The position numbers and the translations under genes were made by a program. Shown piece after piece: positions 23,258 to 29,691 of a stretch of DNA of 31,182 nt; the stretch's first letter is position 1, and every line of letters starts with the position of its first letter. Below the pieces are notes generated by a model, which was not told where the DNA came from, did not search any database, and saw nothing but the letters and a program-made list of their open reading frames with translations. The stretch is from a virus. The DNA lies in IMG/VR virus record IMGVR_UViG_3300032046_000139, positions 1-31,182 of that record. The stretch is one strand, 5' to 3'.

Positions 23258-23788
23258 TTAGGCACCCTTCGTTTTGGGGACAGTGATGATTTTGTCGTAG
23301 GCCTTCTGTTCTTCCTGCAAGTTTTCTCTGTGTTCTAGTGCTTGGTATTCGCTTAGTTTTGGCAGGATGAGTTCTTTCAGTTGAACGCCGTTAGCGCCTT
23401 GGATGTAACCGAGGAATGCGACTGTTTTGCTGCTTTGCATTGCGTAAGCCGCGTTCAAATGTGTGTAGATGAAATGTCGCATGGCTCTCATGCTTACGCT
23501 CCAGTTGATTGCTTCAGGTTTTGGCGGTCTGCCCTTCGGTTTGGCACGGTCCCAAATAGTAGGGGAATCAACGCGGACGTTGACCATTACTGGCAACTGG
23601 TTGACAACTTCTTCAAGTTTGAACATTACGTAGACGCTGTTGTGTTCAGGGTCATAATGCCAATAGATGTCTTTGACTTCGTATTCAGCGAGAATGCCGT
23701 CGATCTCATGTTTCGTGCGTTCCGCTGGAATCGTTGTACTTGTGTATTTGATTAAGGAGTCATCACTGTAGATTTTCTTCAAACTCAT
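23258..23788 (-). CDS. Conserved hypothetical early protein
   Basis: 176 aa. A mixed fold with RTKHEIDGILAEYEVKDIYW, a VYVMFKLEE strand, a VNVRVDSPTIWDRAK segment with a Lys/Pro-rich loop, and helices including MRAMRHFIYTHLNAAYAM. It resembles in layout a hypothetical protein that I have seen in many phage early regions, whose function is unknown. Lies between a methyltransferase and small basic genes. Confidence 0.8.
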   Translation of the reverse strand: MSLKKIYSDDSLIKYTSTTIPAERTKHEIDGILAEYEVKDIYWHYDPEHNSVYVMFKLEEVVNQLPVMVNVRVDSPTIWDRAKPKGRPPKPEAINWSVSMRAMRHFIYTHLNAAYAMQSSKTVAFLGYIQGANGVQLKELILPKLSEYQALEHRENLQEEQKAYDKIITVPKTKGA

Positions 23789-23856
23789 TTTCTATTTCAA
23801 CTCCCAATTACCTTGATGTTTTCCTGATAACGGCAAAACAGAGGAAAGACGAAGCT

Positions 23857-24477
23857 TCAAGTGTGGGCCTCCGTGAGTTTGTCATAGCATGCTTTGCCAA
23901 GGGGGACCGAGAGTGGGAGGGGAATTTTTGCCCGAAAGAAAGAACGCAATGGATTGAACGCGAAGACCGAGTTTAGGCGATCATGCGCTTTAGCACGGAC
24001 TGAACCTACGGGGAAATCTGTTTTTGACGGAAAGTTTGATTGCGGAAAGAGAAAGGGCGGTAATATTCCCCATAAATACCAAGGCTTGATGATTACTGCA
24101 GGCGGCCCGAGCAATGGTTCAATATGTTGCAGTGACCCTTGGACGTTTTCCAAGATCCAAAACTTCGGGTTTACTTCTCGAATTATCCTTATGCTTTCTC
24201 TGACAAGTTCCAGCCCTTTAGCAGGATCTGCAGATTTACGTTGGCCTCTGCTGACTGCAAGGCGGACTAATGTGCTGAATTCGGTGCACGGAGGCGATGC
24301 AGTAACAACGTCAAAAGCTTCATTGGGATGATAATCTTTAAGGTCCATTTTCACAAGTTTATATGGATATCCAATGTCAAGAATGTCCACTCCAGTACAA
24401 TCAAACCCTGCCCTGTAGAAGCCTATGCTCCATCCGCCTAAGCCGCAACAAAGGTCCAGCAACTTCGGTGTATCCAT
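23857..24477 (-). CDS. DNA (cytosine-5-)-methyltransferase
   Basis: 206 aa. Motif I LLDLCCGLGGWSIGFYRAGF (SAM binding) at 6-25, motif IV SPPCTEFS with the catalytic Cys64, motif VI WILENVQG with ENV at 110-112, and a C-terminal FRAKIPLPLS segment like motif X. The region between is short, so target recognition must be minimal; the protein is shorter than typical bacterial enzymes. No restriction endonuclease is next to it, so it is an orphan enzyme that probably protects viral DNA or affects regulation. It starts three bases after the stop of a Cys-rich mini-gene. Confidence 0.93.
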   Translation of the reverse strand: MDTPKLLDLCCGLGGWSIGFYRAGFDCTGVDILDIGYPYKLVKMDLKDYHPNEAFDVVTASPPCTEFSTLVRLAVSRGQRKSADPAKGLELVRESIRIIREVNPKFWILENVQGSLQHIEPLLGPPAVIIKPWYLWGILPPFLFPQSNFPSKTDFPVGSVRAKAHDRLNSVFAFNPLRSFFRAKIPLPLSVPLGKACYDKLTEAHT

Positions 24478-24480
24478 TCC

Positions 24481-24657
24481 TTATCCCTTCAGGCTGTAGT
24501 CTTTGAACCACCTGATTTTGACAACGCAACTTTCCACTTTCGAATTTGGCAAGTCACGTTCTGGACATAGCAAGTTGCCGCATGGCTCCTCGGTGCCAGG
24601 ATAGTGAAGGCAGGGGTCAGGCCAGTCAGCACGACTATTTTTCTGCAGTCTGCCCAT
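24481..24657 (-). CDS. 58-aa Cys-rich protein coupled to the methyltransferase
   Basis: 58 aa; the middle reads PCLHYPGTEEPCGNLLC, a C-x-H ... C-x4-C arrangement that could hold zinc. GGGGAGAG lies nine bases before the ATG, which overlaps the end of the Myb/zinc-ribbon gene. Its stop is three bases from the methyltransferase start, so the two are probably co-translated. It may be a partner of the enzyme, but this is inference. Confidence 0.65.
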   Translation of the reverse strand: MGRLQKNSRADWPDPCLHYPGTEEPCGNLLCPERDLPNSKVESCVVKIRWFKDYSLKG

Positions 24658-25603
24658 TGTTTATCTCTCTCCCCTGGATGTCCCAGACAACAAGTTCTTC
24701 ACCGCATTTGGAACAGAACTTCCAAACTTTGCTATCCTCGGCAGATCCTGAGTCTTTGCAATTTCGGCAGTGCCATTGAAAATAGAAAGTCCTCGGTGCC
24801 AACAAGTCTCTTATTTCTCTGAGTAGACTCACAACTTCAATAGGAACCGTTTGAAGAGGAGCCACTTTCTCTACTATTTCTACCTCTTCCTTCGGAGTCA
24901 GGAACACTTTTTCAGGTTCACGTGACACATGAAGTTCTTTGAGAGGCTGCAACGTCTTATTTCTGGGTCCTGGCTGCCGCTTCTCAATTTTGCCTGCCTT
25001 CTTCAATCGCTGAATAAGCATTCTGACGCTTTTTGGTGTGCGGCCTGGAAACGCTTTTTCAATCTGGCTTTTAAGCATCGGTCCATTCCATAAGGTGATC
25101 AGTTTCTCAACGTCTTTGCCAGACCATTTTCCGCCTGAACCTCTCATAGGAGTTGACTGTTTTGACGTGCGGTCTATTTGGTCGTAGTGACATGTGATGG
25201 CGTGGGCGTTTCGTCCTGGAAACAAGGGCACAAGACTTCTAGCTTTTTCCGCGATTGTCCCGCGAGCCCTGGGCCACTCATACAAGAGACGAGTATCTTC
25301 CTCCTGGGTCCACCGGGATGTTTTGCTGCCCTTCTTATGGCCGCGAGACTTCTCAACATGTTCGGGTCCTGACACTATCTCTTCATGTTTCTCGGTGACT
25401 GGCGGTTTTGGAGGCGGCGTGTAAACAGTTCTTTCCTCAGAGACCTCACCAGTTTTCCGCATAGAAACAAGAGCAACAGGCCTCCGATCCAATTCGACAA
25501 GATGCACTTTGAAACCTTGATCTTCAAGTTGAAATTCCCAGTCAGGATCAAACTTGTCTCCAGGCACGATTACGCATTCACCGTGAGGCGCCACGTTTCT
25601 CAT
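24635..25603 (-). CDS. Myb/SANT-like DNA-binding protein with zinc ribbon
   Basis: 322 aa from the first ATG. Residues 1-50 form a small alpha/beta domain; 96-140 a SANT/Myb-like helical unit (SRWTQEEDTRLLYEWPRARG, FPGRNAHAITCHYDQI); 158-205 a second one (GKWSGKDVEKLITLWNGPML, FPGRTPKSVRMLIQRLKKAG); the C-terminus is a zinc ribbon (HCRNC ... FCSKCGEEL). It probably binds DNA and may regulate transcription. An upstream extension beginning at a non-standard codon (25639) is possible: GGAGG lies seven bases before ATA, and twelve protein-like codons follow. Confidence 0.8.
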   Translation of the reverse strand: MRNVAPHGECVIVPGDKFDPDWEFQLEDQGFKVHLVELDRRPVALVSMRKTGEVSEERTVYTPPPKPPVTEKHEEIVSGPEHVEKSRGHKKGSKTSRWTQEEDTRLLYEWPRARGTIAEKARSLVPLFPGRNAHAITCHYDQIDRTSKQSTPMRGSGGKWSGKDVEKLITLWNGPMLKSQIEKAFPGRTPKSVRMLIQRLKKAGKIEKRQPGPRNKTLQPLKELHVSREPEKVFLTPKEEVEIVEKVAPLQTVPIEVVSLLREIRDLLAPRTFYFQWHCRNCKDSGSAEDSKVWKFCSKCGEELVVWDIQGREINNGQTAEK

Positions 25604-25635
25604 GCCGTATTTGGCTTTGAGCTCTTCAATAGAGA

Positions 25636-25881
25636 TTATGGTTCCGCCTCCTCGGGTCGGTTGAGGTTGAATGTTTCACGGAAACTGGCCAGATGCTTTT
25701 CAAGTTGCACGCGTCTGCGACTATCCATCACGTTAGCTGTAAGCATGCCGAGAAACTCTAGCTCCTTTTCAACCGCAATTTCCAGATTACACATGCGTTT
25801 CTCGTGATTCCGTAGCCTGTCGCAGAGTTTGAACCAGGGATAGCAGAGGTCTTCTAGCAGATCCCTAATTTCTTCTTTCAT
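25636..25881 (-). CDS. Small coiled-coil protein, unknown
   Basis: 81 aa, predicted helical throughout (IRDLLEDLCYPWFKLCDRLR, EIAVEKELEFLGMLTANVMD). The ATG overlaps the stop of the preceding zinc-binding gene as ATGA, and its own stop overlaps the possible ATA start of the next gene. Probably co-translated. Function unknown. Confidence 0.75.
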   Translation of the reverse strand: MKEEIRDLLEDLCYPWFKLCDRLRNHEKRMCNLEIAVEKELEFLGMLTANVMDSRRRVQLEKHLASFRETFNLNRPEEAEP

Positions 25882-26189
25882 ATTTCGATCACTCCTTGTT
25901 GACTGGGAGTTTGAACTTGACGTCCACAGTGCGGACAGAAGGGTTTACGATGCAAACACCAGTCGTCTCCGAAACAGCTTATGTCCTGTTCGAAATTTGC
26001 TTCTGTCCCATCGAAACGAGCATAACATTCTTGACAGTCATACCAGGTTTCGCGTGCCGTCAACAAACAACCATGATGATAGAGCCGGCCGTCTTTGTCT
26101 TGGTCGATGTTTCTGAGGATCGGTTCGTTGCACCATGTGCAGATTCGTGCCTGCGTAGGAATGCTCTCATATAGACGGCGGAGATTCAA
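25878..26189 (-). CDS. Multi-CxxC zinc-finger protein
   Basis: 103 aa. Starts at TTG 26189, seven bases after GGAGG, in a TTGA overlap with the ParB-like stop. Cys/His clusters are ICTWC, YHHGC, YDCQEC, CFGDDWCLH and FCPHCG, enough for two to three zinc sites, the first resembling LIM-type fingers. It may act as a protein adaptor or nucleic-acid binder. No specific family assigned. Confidence 0.75.
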   Translation of the reverse strand: MNLRRLYESIPTQARICTWCNEPILRNIDQDKDGRLYHHGCLLTARETWYDCQECYARFDGTEANFEQDISCFGDDWCLHRKPFCPHCGRQVQTPSQQGVIEI

Positions 26190-27580
26190 TATTTCGCCTC
26201 CAAGCAATGCTCAATTTTGCCGTCTGCTCGTTTCACGTGAAGAATCTGGAATTTGAGTTGGCATTCGGGGCAGCAAAATTCGAAGCCAGTGTCAATCTTC
26301 TCGTCTTTGACATGAGGGCTGGGAATAGATTCCTTGTTGGGTTCATGCGCTTTCGAAATGGATTCCGTGTCTTTTTCAGGAATGGTCTCAATGCCGTCTG
26401 CATACAAGGGGCCTTCATCCTCTTCTTCACTTTCACCCGCCCCCTCGGATGGGCCTTCAGCAAACCTTTCTTTCACAGCGGTTTCCAACACTTCTTTCCC
26501 GGCAGGAGTATCCAAGAGCTCGCGGGCTTTGCCAACTGTCATATCTTGAGGTTTCACAGTTCCGATCGGAGGCGCTTTCTCTTCAGGATGAACGATGCTG
26601 TGGATTTCCCGGGCAGAAGGCACTTCCCCAGTCTTATTGATTTCATCAATGATTTCCTGTTTCTTTGCTTCTGGAGCAGCGAGGATCTCACGAGCCTGAC
26701 GCTCAGTAAACTCCCCACTCTCCATTGTACCCCGGGGTACAATGTTATCAAGGTTCAACATGTCGAGGTGACGTGTAACCCAGTTATGTTCCTTGCCAAA
26801 AACGTCGGCAAGATTCGCTTGCGTGGGATAGGTTTTCGGATACTTGTCCATTAAATGTTTCAGGGCTTTTGCAAGATCATAATCTGACATATCCTTGCGA
26901 GCCACATTCTCCATCAGTCTGATCCGGTCAAACTCTTCGTCAGCAAACTCCTTCACGATCACTGGAACGACGCCGAGACCCATTTTCCTCGCAGCTAAAA
27001 GCCTACGTTCCCCGCAACCAACTTCGATGTAACCGGATGATGCTGGTGCTGGCCTACAGACCAACGGCTCTAGAATAATGGCGATTTCATGTCCAGCTTT
27101 AGTTGTTGCAATCTGCTCGATAAACTCTTCAATACCATCCTCAATGTTCGACCGAAATTTGTGGACAGGTGATAATATGTTGCAGATAGCAAACTTGGCG
27201 TAGTAACCAGGCTTTATCGGGATAGGGCCGAGGTCTAGTGGCTTGCTTTTGTCGTCTTTCACAACGTTAGGAGTAACTGCTGTACCCGCTGTAACTGGTG
27301 TAGACGTGCCCTGAGGCGTAACGCCGCCCTTCTTTGCAAACGGTCCAGGCACCGCCCAAGCCTTGGCACCCTGCAAATAGTCCTGGCCACCCAAGTCCTT
27401 CACAAGTCTACACATGGCCCTGAACTGAAATTTGTCTAGGAATTGCTTCGACTTCAAGACAGCATAGAAAAACCCGTCTTTCCGCTCTTCAATGTCAAAG
27501 AGTTGTTCGACAATCTCGGTCTTGATGGTGAGGGTGTCCGCGATTTTCTTAGCGAAATCGATCGGAAGTTTGAGGCTCAC
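26186..27580 (-). CDS. ParB-like nuclease/partition protein with zinc end
   Basis: 464 aa. Residues 1-85 carry an extra N-terminal domain; 115-210 the ParB N-terminal fold with GYIEVGCGERRLLAARKMG (GERR at 190-193) and VPVIVKEF; 223-240 MENVARKDMSDYDLAKAL; 250-278 a helix-turn-helix (TQANLADVFGKEHNWVTRHL). The rest is acidic and disordered, ending in CCPECQLKF, a half zinc ribbon. The GTG start overlaps the preceding stop as GTGA, seven bases from GGAGG. No ParA partner is present, so it may be a CTP-dependent clamp for regulation or a recruiter for host partitioning. Confidence 0.88.
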   Translation of the reverse strand: MSLKLPIDFAKKIADTLTIKTEIVEQLFDIEERKDGFFYAVLKSKQFLDKFQFRAMCRLVKDLGGQDYLQGAKAWAVPGPFAKKGGVTPQGTSTPVTAGTAVTPNVVKDDKSKPLDLGPIPIKPGYYAKFAICNILSPVHKFRSNIEDGIEEFIEQIATTKAGHEIAIILEPLVCRPAPASSGYIEVGCGERRLLAARKMGLGVVPVIVKEFADEEFDRIRLMENVARKDMSDYDLAKALKHLMDKYPKTYPTQANLADVFGKEHNWVTRHLDMLNLDNIVPRGTMESGEFTERQAREILAAPEAKKQEIIDEINKTGEVPSAREIHSIVHPEEKAPPIGTVKPQDMTVGKARELLDTPAGKEVLETAVKERFAEGPSEGAGESEEEDEGPLYADGIETIPEKDTESISKAHEPNKESIPSPHVKDEKIDTGFEFCCPECQLKFQILHVKRADGKIEHCLEAKY

Positions 27581-27795
27581 TCAGAGGCCTCCGATAGTTT
27601 TCGTTGAGGATCATGCAGTTTCAAGCTCACGACTTTTCCAAGCGGGTACACGTCGAACAATGAGGCTTTCTCACTTTTCACGGTCAACTTGAACTCGGAT
27701 GCTTCGAGGACAGCGTCAGTTTTGCCGACAAAAGTCACAGTGAACCAGGGATGTTTCTTTTCGGTTTCGCCGTGGCCGTGAGCTTTGACTCGCAT
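27577..27795 (-). CDS. Small unknown protein before the ParB-like gene
   Basis: 72 aa from the ATG at 27795, five bases after GAGG. A His/Gly-rich N-terminus (KAHGHGETEKKHPWF) is followed by beta-like TVTFVGKTDAVLEASEFKL and a lysine-rich end. It lies eleven bases after the stop of the GTG-started mini-gene. Not recognised. Confidence 0.7.
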   Translation of the reverse strand: MRVKAHGHGETEKKHPWFTVTFVGKTDAVLEASEFKLTVKSEKASLFDVYPLGKVVSLKLHDPQRKLSEASE

Positions 27796-27806
27796 ATCAA
27801 CCTCAA

Positions 27807-27944
27807 TCACTGCAAGTCGCCTCCGTTCGGATGCTTTGCTTTGAATGCTTTCCTGATGGCCACAAACTCTTCCCGCGTAATGTAACCGAGTTTCCAAGCG
27901 GCTTTAGCCGTGCACTTGCCATGCCAATCCACTTGTTGACTCAC
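27807..27944 (-). CDS. 45-aa SHOCT-like mini-protein
   Basis: 45 aa. GTG start seven bases after GGAGG, overlapping the previous stop as GTGA. The sequence HGKCTAKAAWKLGYITREEF followed by VAIRKAFKAKHP is a compact helical element resembling the short domains that end many proteins with a GYITREEF turn. It is part of a chain of tiny coupled genes. Function unknown. Confidence 0.6.
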   Translation of the reverse strand: MSQQVDWHGKCTAKAAWKLGYITREEFVAIRKAFKAKHPNGGDLQ

Positions 27945-28081
27945 GTCGAAGCCTCCGGCTTCTTCGATTTCTCCAACACTTTCAAGTGGATCTCATGGAT
28001 CACTTCGAAGAATTCACGTCGAAGCTTGGCAACCTCGTCATGCGATCGACGACCAGAAACCAAAACTAAGCCCCCTGCCAT
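27941..28081 (-). CDS. 46-aa helical mini-protein
   Basis: 46 aa, a Gly-rich start and then a long charged helix (HDEVAKLRREFFEVIHEIHL). Its ATG lies within the end of the RHH gene (16-base overlap), and its stop overlaps the next gene. The coding pattern is plausible only because of the interlocked arrangement. Not recognised. Confidence 0.5.
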   Translation of the reverse strand: MAGGLVLVSGRRSHDEVAKLRREFFEVIHEIHLKVLEKSKKPEAST

Positions 28082-28218
28082 TCTTCCATACGACGACGAG
28101 CAGCTTCACTCAGGAACTCCGGAACCCCGCGGTAGCGTTTGTCCTTTTTCAGGTGCTCCTCAATAGCCCCTATGAGTTCGGCTCTGAGGCTTACACTTCT
28201 GAATTTCGGTTTCCCCAT
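28066..28218 (-). CDS. Ribbon-helix-helix regulator (50 aa)
   Basis: Only 50 aa: strand KFRSVSLRAELIGAIEEHL followed by helices with GVPEFLSEAARRRMEEW, a CopG/ParD-type fold. It is the first leftward gene from the AT-rich intergenic region, divergent from a second RHH gene with related sequence order (YRTVSMKTEFIDYLEEFI ... FLEDASRRRLEEL). Likely represses its own and/or the opposite promoter and could decide between lysogeny and the lytic cycle. Confidence 0.75.
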   Translation of the reverse strand: MGKPKFRSVSLRAELIGAIEEHLKKDKRYRGVPEFLSEAARRRMEEWQGA

Positions 28219-28356
28219 AGTTCAAACATCCTTTAAAGTTAATTCATTCCTAAGGGATAGAAAGACTATTTAAGATTTTAGTTTAAAATTATGTTAACTT
28301 TGAACTATCGGAATAACATATTTATACTTTAATAATGCTTTAATTATTGGGAGATA
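28219..28356. promoter_or_regulatory. Divergent promoter/operator region
   Basis: 138 bp, strongly AT-rich. Rightward, TTTATACT (28321-28328) is a TATA-like box about 32 bases from the ATG, so the message would have almost no leader. Leftward TATA-like AT stretches lie near 28270-28290. Inverted words are AGTTCAAAC (28219-28227) and AAAGTTAA (28235-28242), matched by GTTAACTTTGAACT (28293-28306). Such arrays suit RHH dimers bound to both sides. Confidence 0.7.
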
Positions 28357-28746
28357 ATGAGCACCAAACCACCCTACCGCACGGTCAGCATGAAAACAGA
28401 GTTCATCGACTACCTAGAAGAATTCATCAAGACCAATACGCAATACGGCTATCGTAGTCTTGCACAGTTCCTTGAAGATGCAAGCCGTAGAAGACTGGAA
28501 GAATTGAAAGCTGCAGAAAAAGAGTTACCTCGAATGGAACAGATAAATTGTGATGAAAATGGCTGCAAAATCTTGGATCGCAAACTTCATAGAGTAGCCG
28601 ACATTGCCCTGAAGCCTTCCGGGATCGACTGTAGCATAGACCGGACTGACAGTTGCGACCATGTCAAGTTTGCTTTGGCACAACGGGACATCCGAGGCAT
28701 AATAGCCAAGAAACGAAAGGAAGGTTGGAAGCTGCCAGACGTCTAA
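28357..28746 (+). CDS. RHH regulator with archaeal CxHV-type C-terminus
   Basis: 129 aa. Residues 6-48 are a ribbon-helix-helix (YRTVSMKTEFIDYLEEFI, YRSLAQFLEDASRRRLEEL). The rest has CDENGCKILDRKLHR, then GIDCS and SCDHVKFALAQRDI, ending KKRKEGWKLPDV, a layout I associate with archaeal RHH proteins that carry a small zinc-like domain ending in a Gly-Trp motif. ATG with GGAG three bases upstream. It opens the rightward operon and probably regulates the divergent region. Confidence 0.85.
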   Translation: MSTKPPYRTVSMKTEFIDYLEEFIKTNTQYGYRSLAQFLEDASRRRLEELKAAEKELPRMEQINCDENGCKILDRKLHRVADIALKPSGIDCSIDRTDSCDHVKFALAQRDIRGIIAKKRKEGWKLPDV

Positions 28747-28764
28747 TGGAGGTGAAGATATCCA

Positions 28765-28926
28765 GTGTCCGAAAAGAAAGAGGAAATTAGCGAGAAAGAG
28801 TTGCTTGAAAAAATTGAGGATCACCTCAATGGTATTGAAACTTTGATGATCATCAGTTTCTTAATGGGCCTCGGTGCGCTCGTGGTGGTTGTGTTTCTCT
28901 CCGTTCTCGGCATTCGCATCATCTAG
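28765..28926 (+). CDS. 53-aa single-helix membrane protein
   Basis: GTG start nine bases after GGAGGTGA. A charged N-terminal helix (SEKKEEISEKELLEKIEDHL) is followed by a long hydrophobic segment (MIISFLMGLGALVVVVFLSV) and ends at TAG. It lies between the RHH gene and the secreted double-FxLYD protein, with short spacings, so all three are likely one operon. Might alter the host membrane or anchor the regulator. Not recognised. Confidence 0.65.
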   Translation: MSEKKEEISEKELLEKIEDHLNGIETLMIISFLMGLGALVVVVFLSVLGIRII

Positions 28927-28941
28927 GAGAGATCAGAGACT

Positions 28942-29691
28942 ATGAACAAACAAATGGTACGTACGATCATTCTGGCGCTGGTTTTACTGTGCACATTGTC
29001 AACCAGAGTTTCGGCCCTAGACATAGATTTCCTCACAACAAGTGAAGTTATAGATACGCTCGGATATCTCCATGTTTTCGGAGAAGTTCAGAATAATGGA
29101 AGTCAAACCCTAAAATATGTGGAAATCGTGGGCACCTTCTACAATGCTGGTCATGTCGTTATCGAGACCGAATATACTTTTACTCTACTCGATCAGCTTG
29201 AACCAACACAAAAGAGCCCCTTCGACCTCTTCATAATGAACACAAACACTTCAGCTGACGTGACGTCGTATAAACTGACCGTAACAGGCAGTGAGGCGAA
29301 CCCCAAACCGCGAGGCCTACAAATCTTATCCCATAGTAGCTCGATCGATCAGCTTGATTACCTGGAGATTGTTGGTGAGATCCAAAACCTGCAGAATAAT
29401 TCAGCTTCTTATGTCGAAGTCATCGGAACCTTCTATGACCAAAATGGCACCGTCATCGGTTGTGACTACACCTTCACGGATCCAACCGACCTGGCAGGCG
29501 GCCAAACAGGACCTTTCAAAATCGTATTCATGTACGAGGCGCTCTCTAGTCTCGTTTCATCCTATACACTGACGGCTCAATCAAACGAATACTCGATGAT
29601 CCCAGAATTCCCGCTAGGGCCCGTTTTCCTGCTGCTGGCCACAACCCTTTTCATTACCATTCTCACACGACGAATACGAGTCAGACCTTGA
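28942..29691 (+). CDS. Secreted double-FxLYD surface protein with PEF-type anchor
   Basis: 249 aa. Residues 1-25 are a signal peptide (TIILALVLLCTLSTRVSA). Two FxLYD domains follow, about 26-120 and 125-215, each with a GYLHVFGEVQNNG or DYLEIVGEIQNLQ core and a matching YVE strand. The C-terminus (IPEFPLGPVFLLLATTLFIT, then Arg residues) is a PEF-type motif, membrane helix and basic stop, as in archaeal surface proteins processed or anchored at the membrane. No virion role is evident; it should appear on the host cell, so lysogenic conversion or superinfection exclusion is a reasonable inference. Confidence 0.85.
   Translation: MNKQMVRTIILALVLLCTLSTRVSALDIDFLTTSEVIDTLGYLHVFGEVQNNGSQTLKYVEIVGTFYNAGHVVIETEYTFTLLDQLEPTQKSPFDLFIMNTNTSADVTSYKLTVTGSEANPKPRGLQILSHSSSIDQLDYLEIVGEIQNLQNNSASYVEVIGTFYDQNGTVIGCDYTFTDPTDLAGGQTGPFKIVFMYEALSSLVSSYTLTAQSNEYSMIPEFPLGPVFLLLATTLFITILTRRIRVRP

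Noticed and set aside
26207-26854. 215-codon plus-strand frame inside the ParB-like gene
   Set aside because: The minus-strand protein has recognisable ParB motifs; the plus frame has none.
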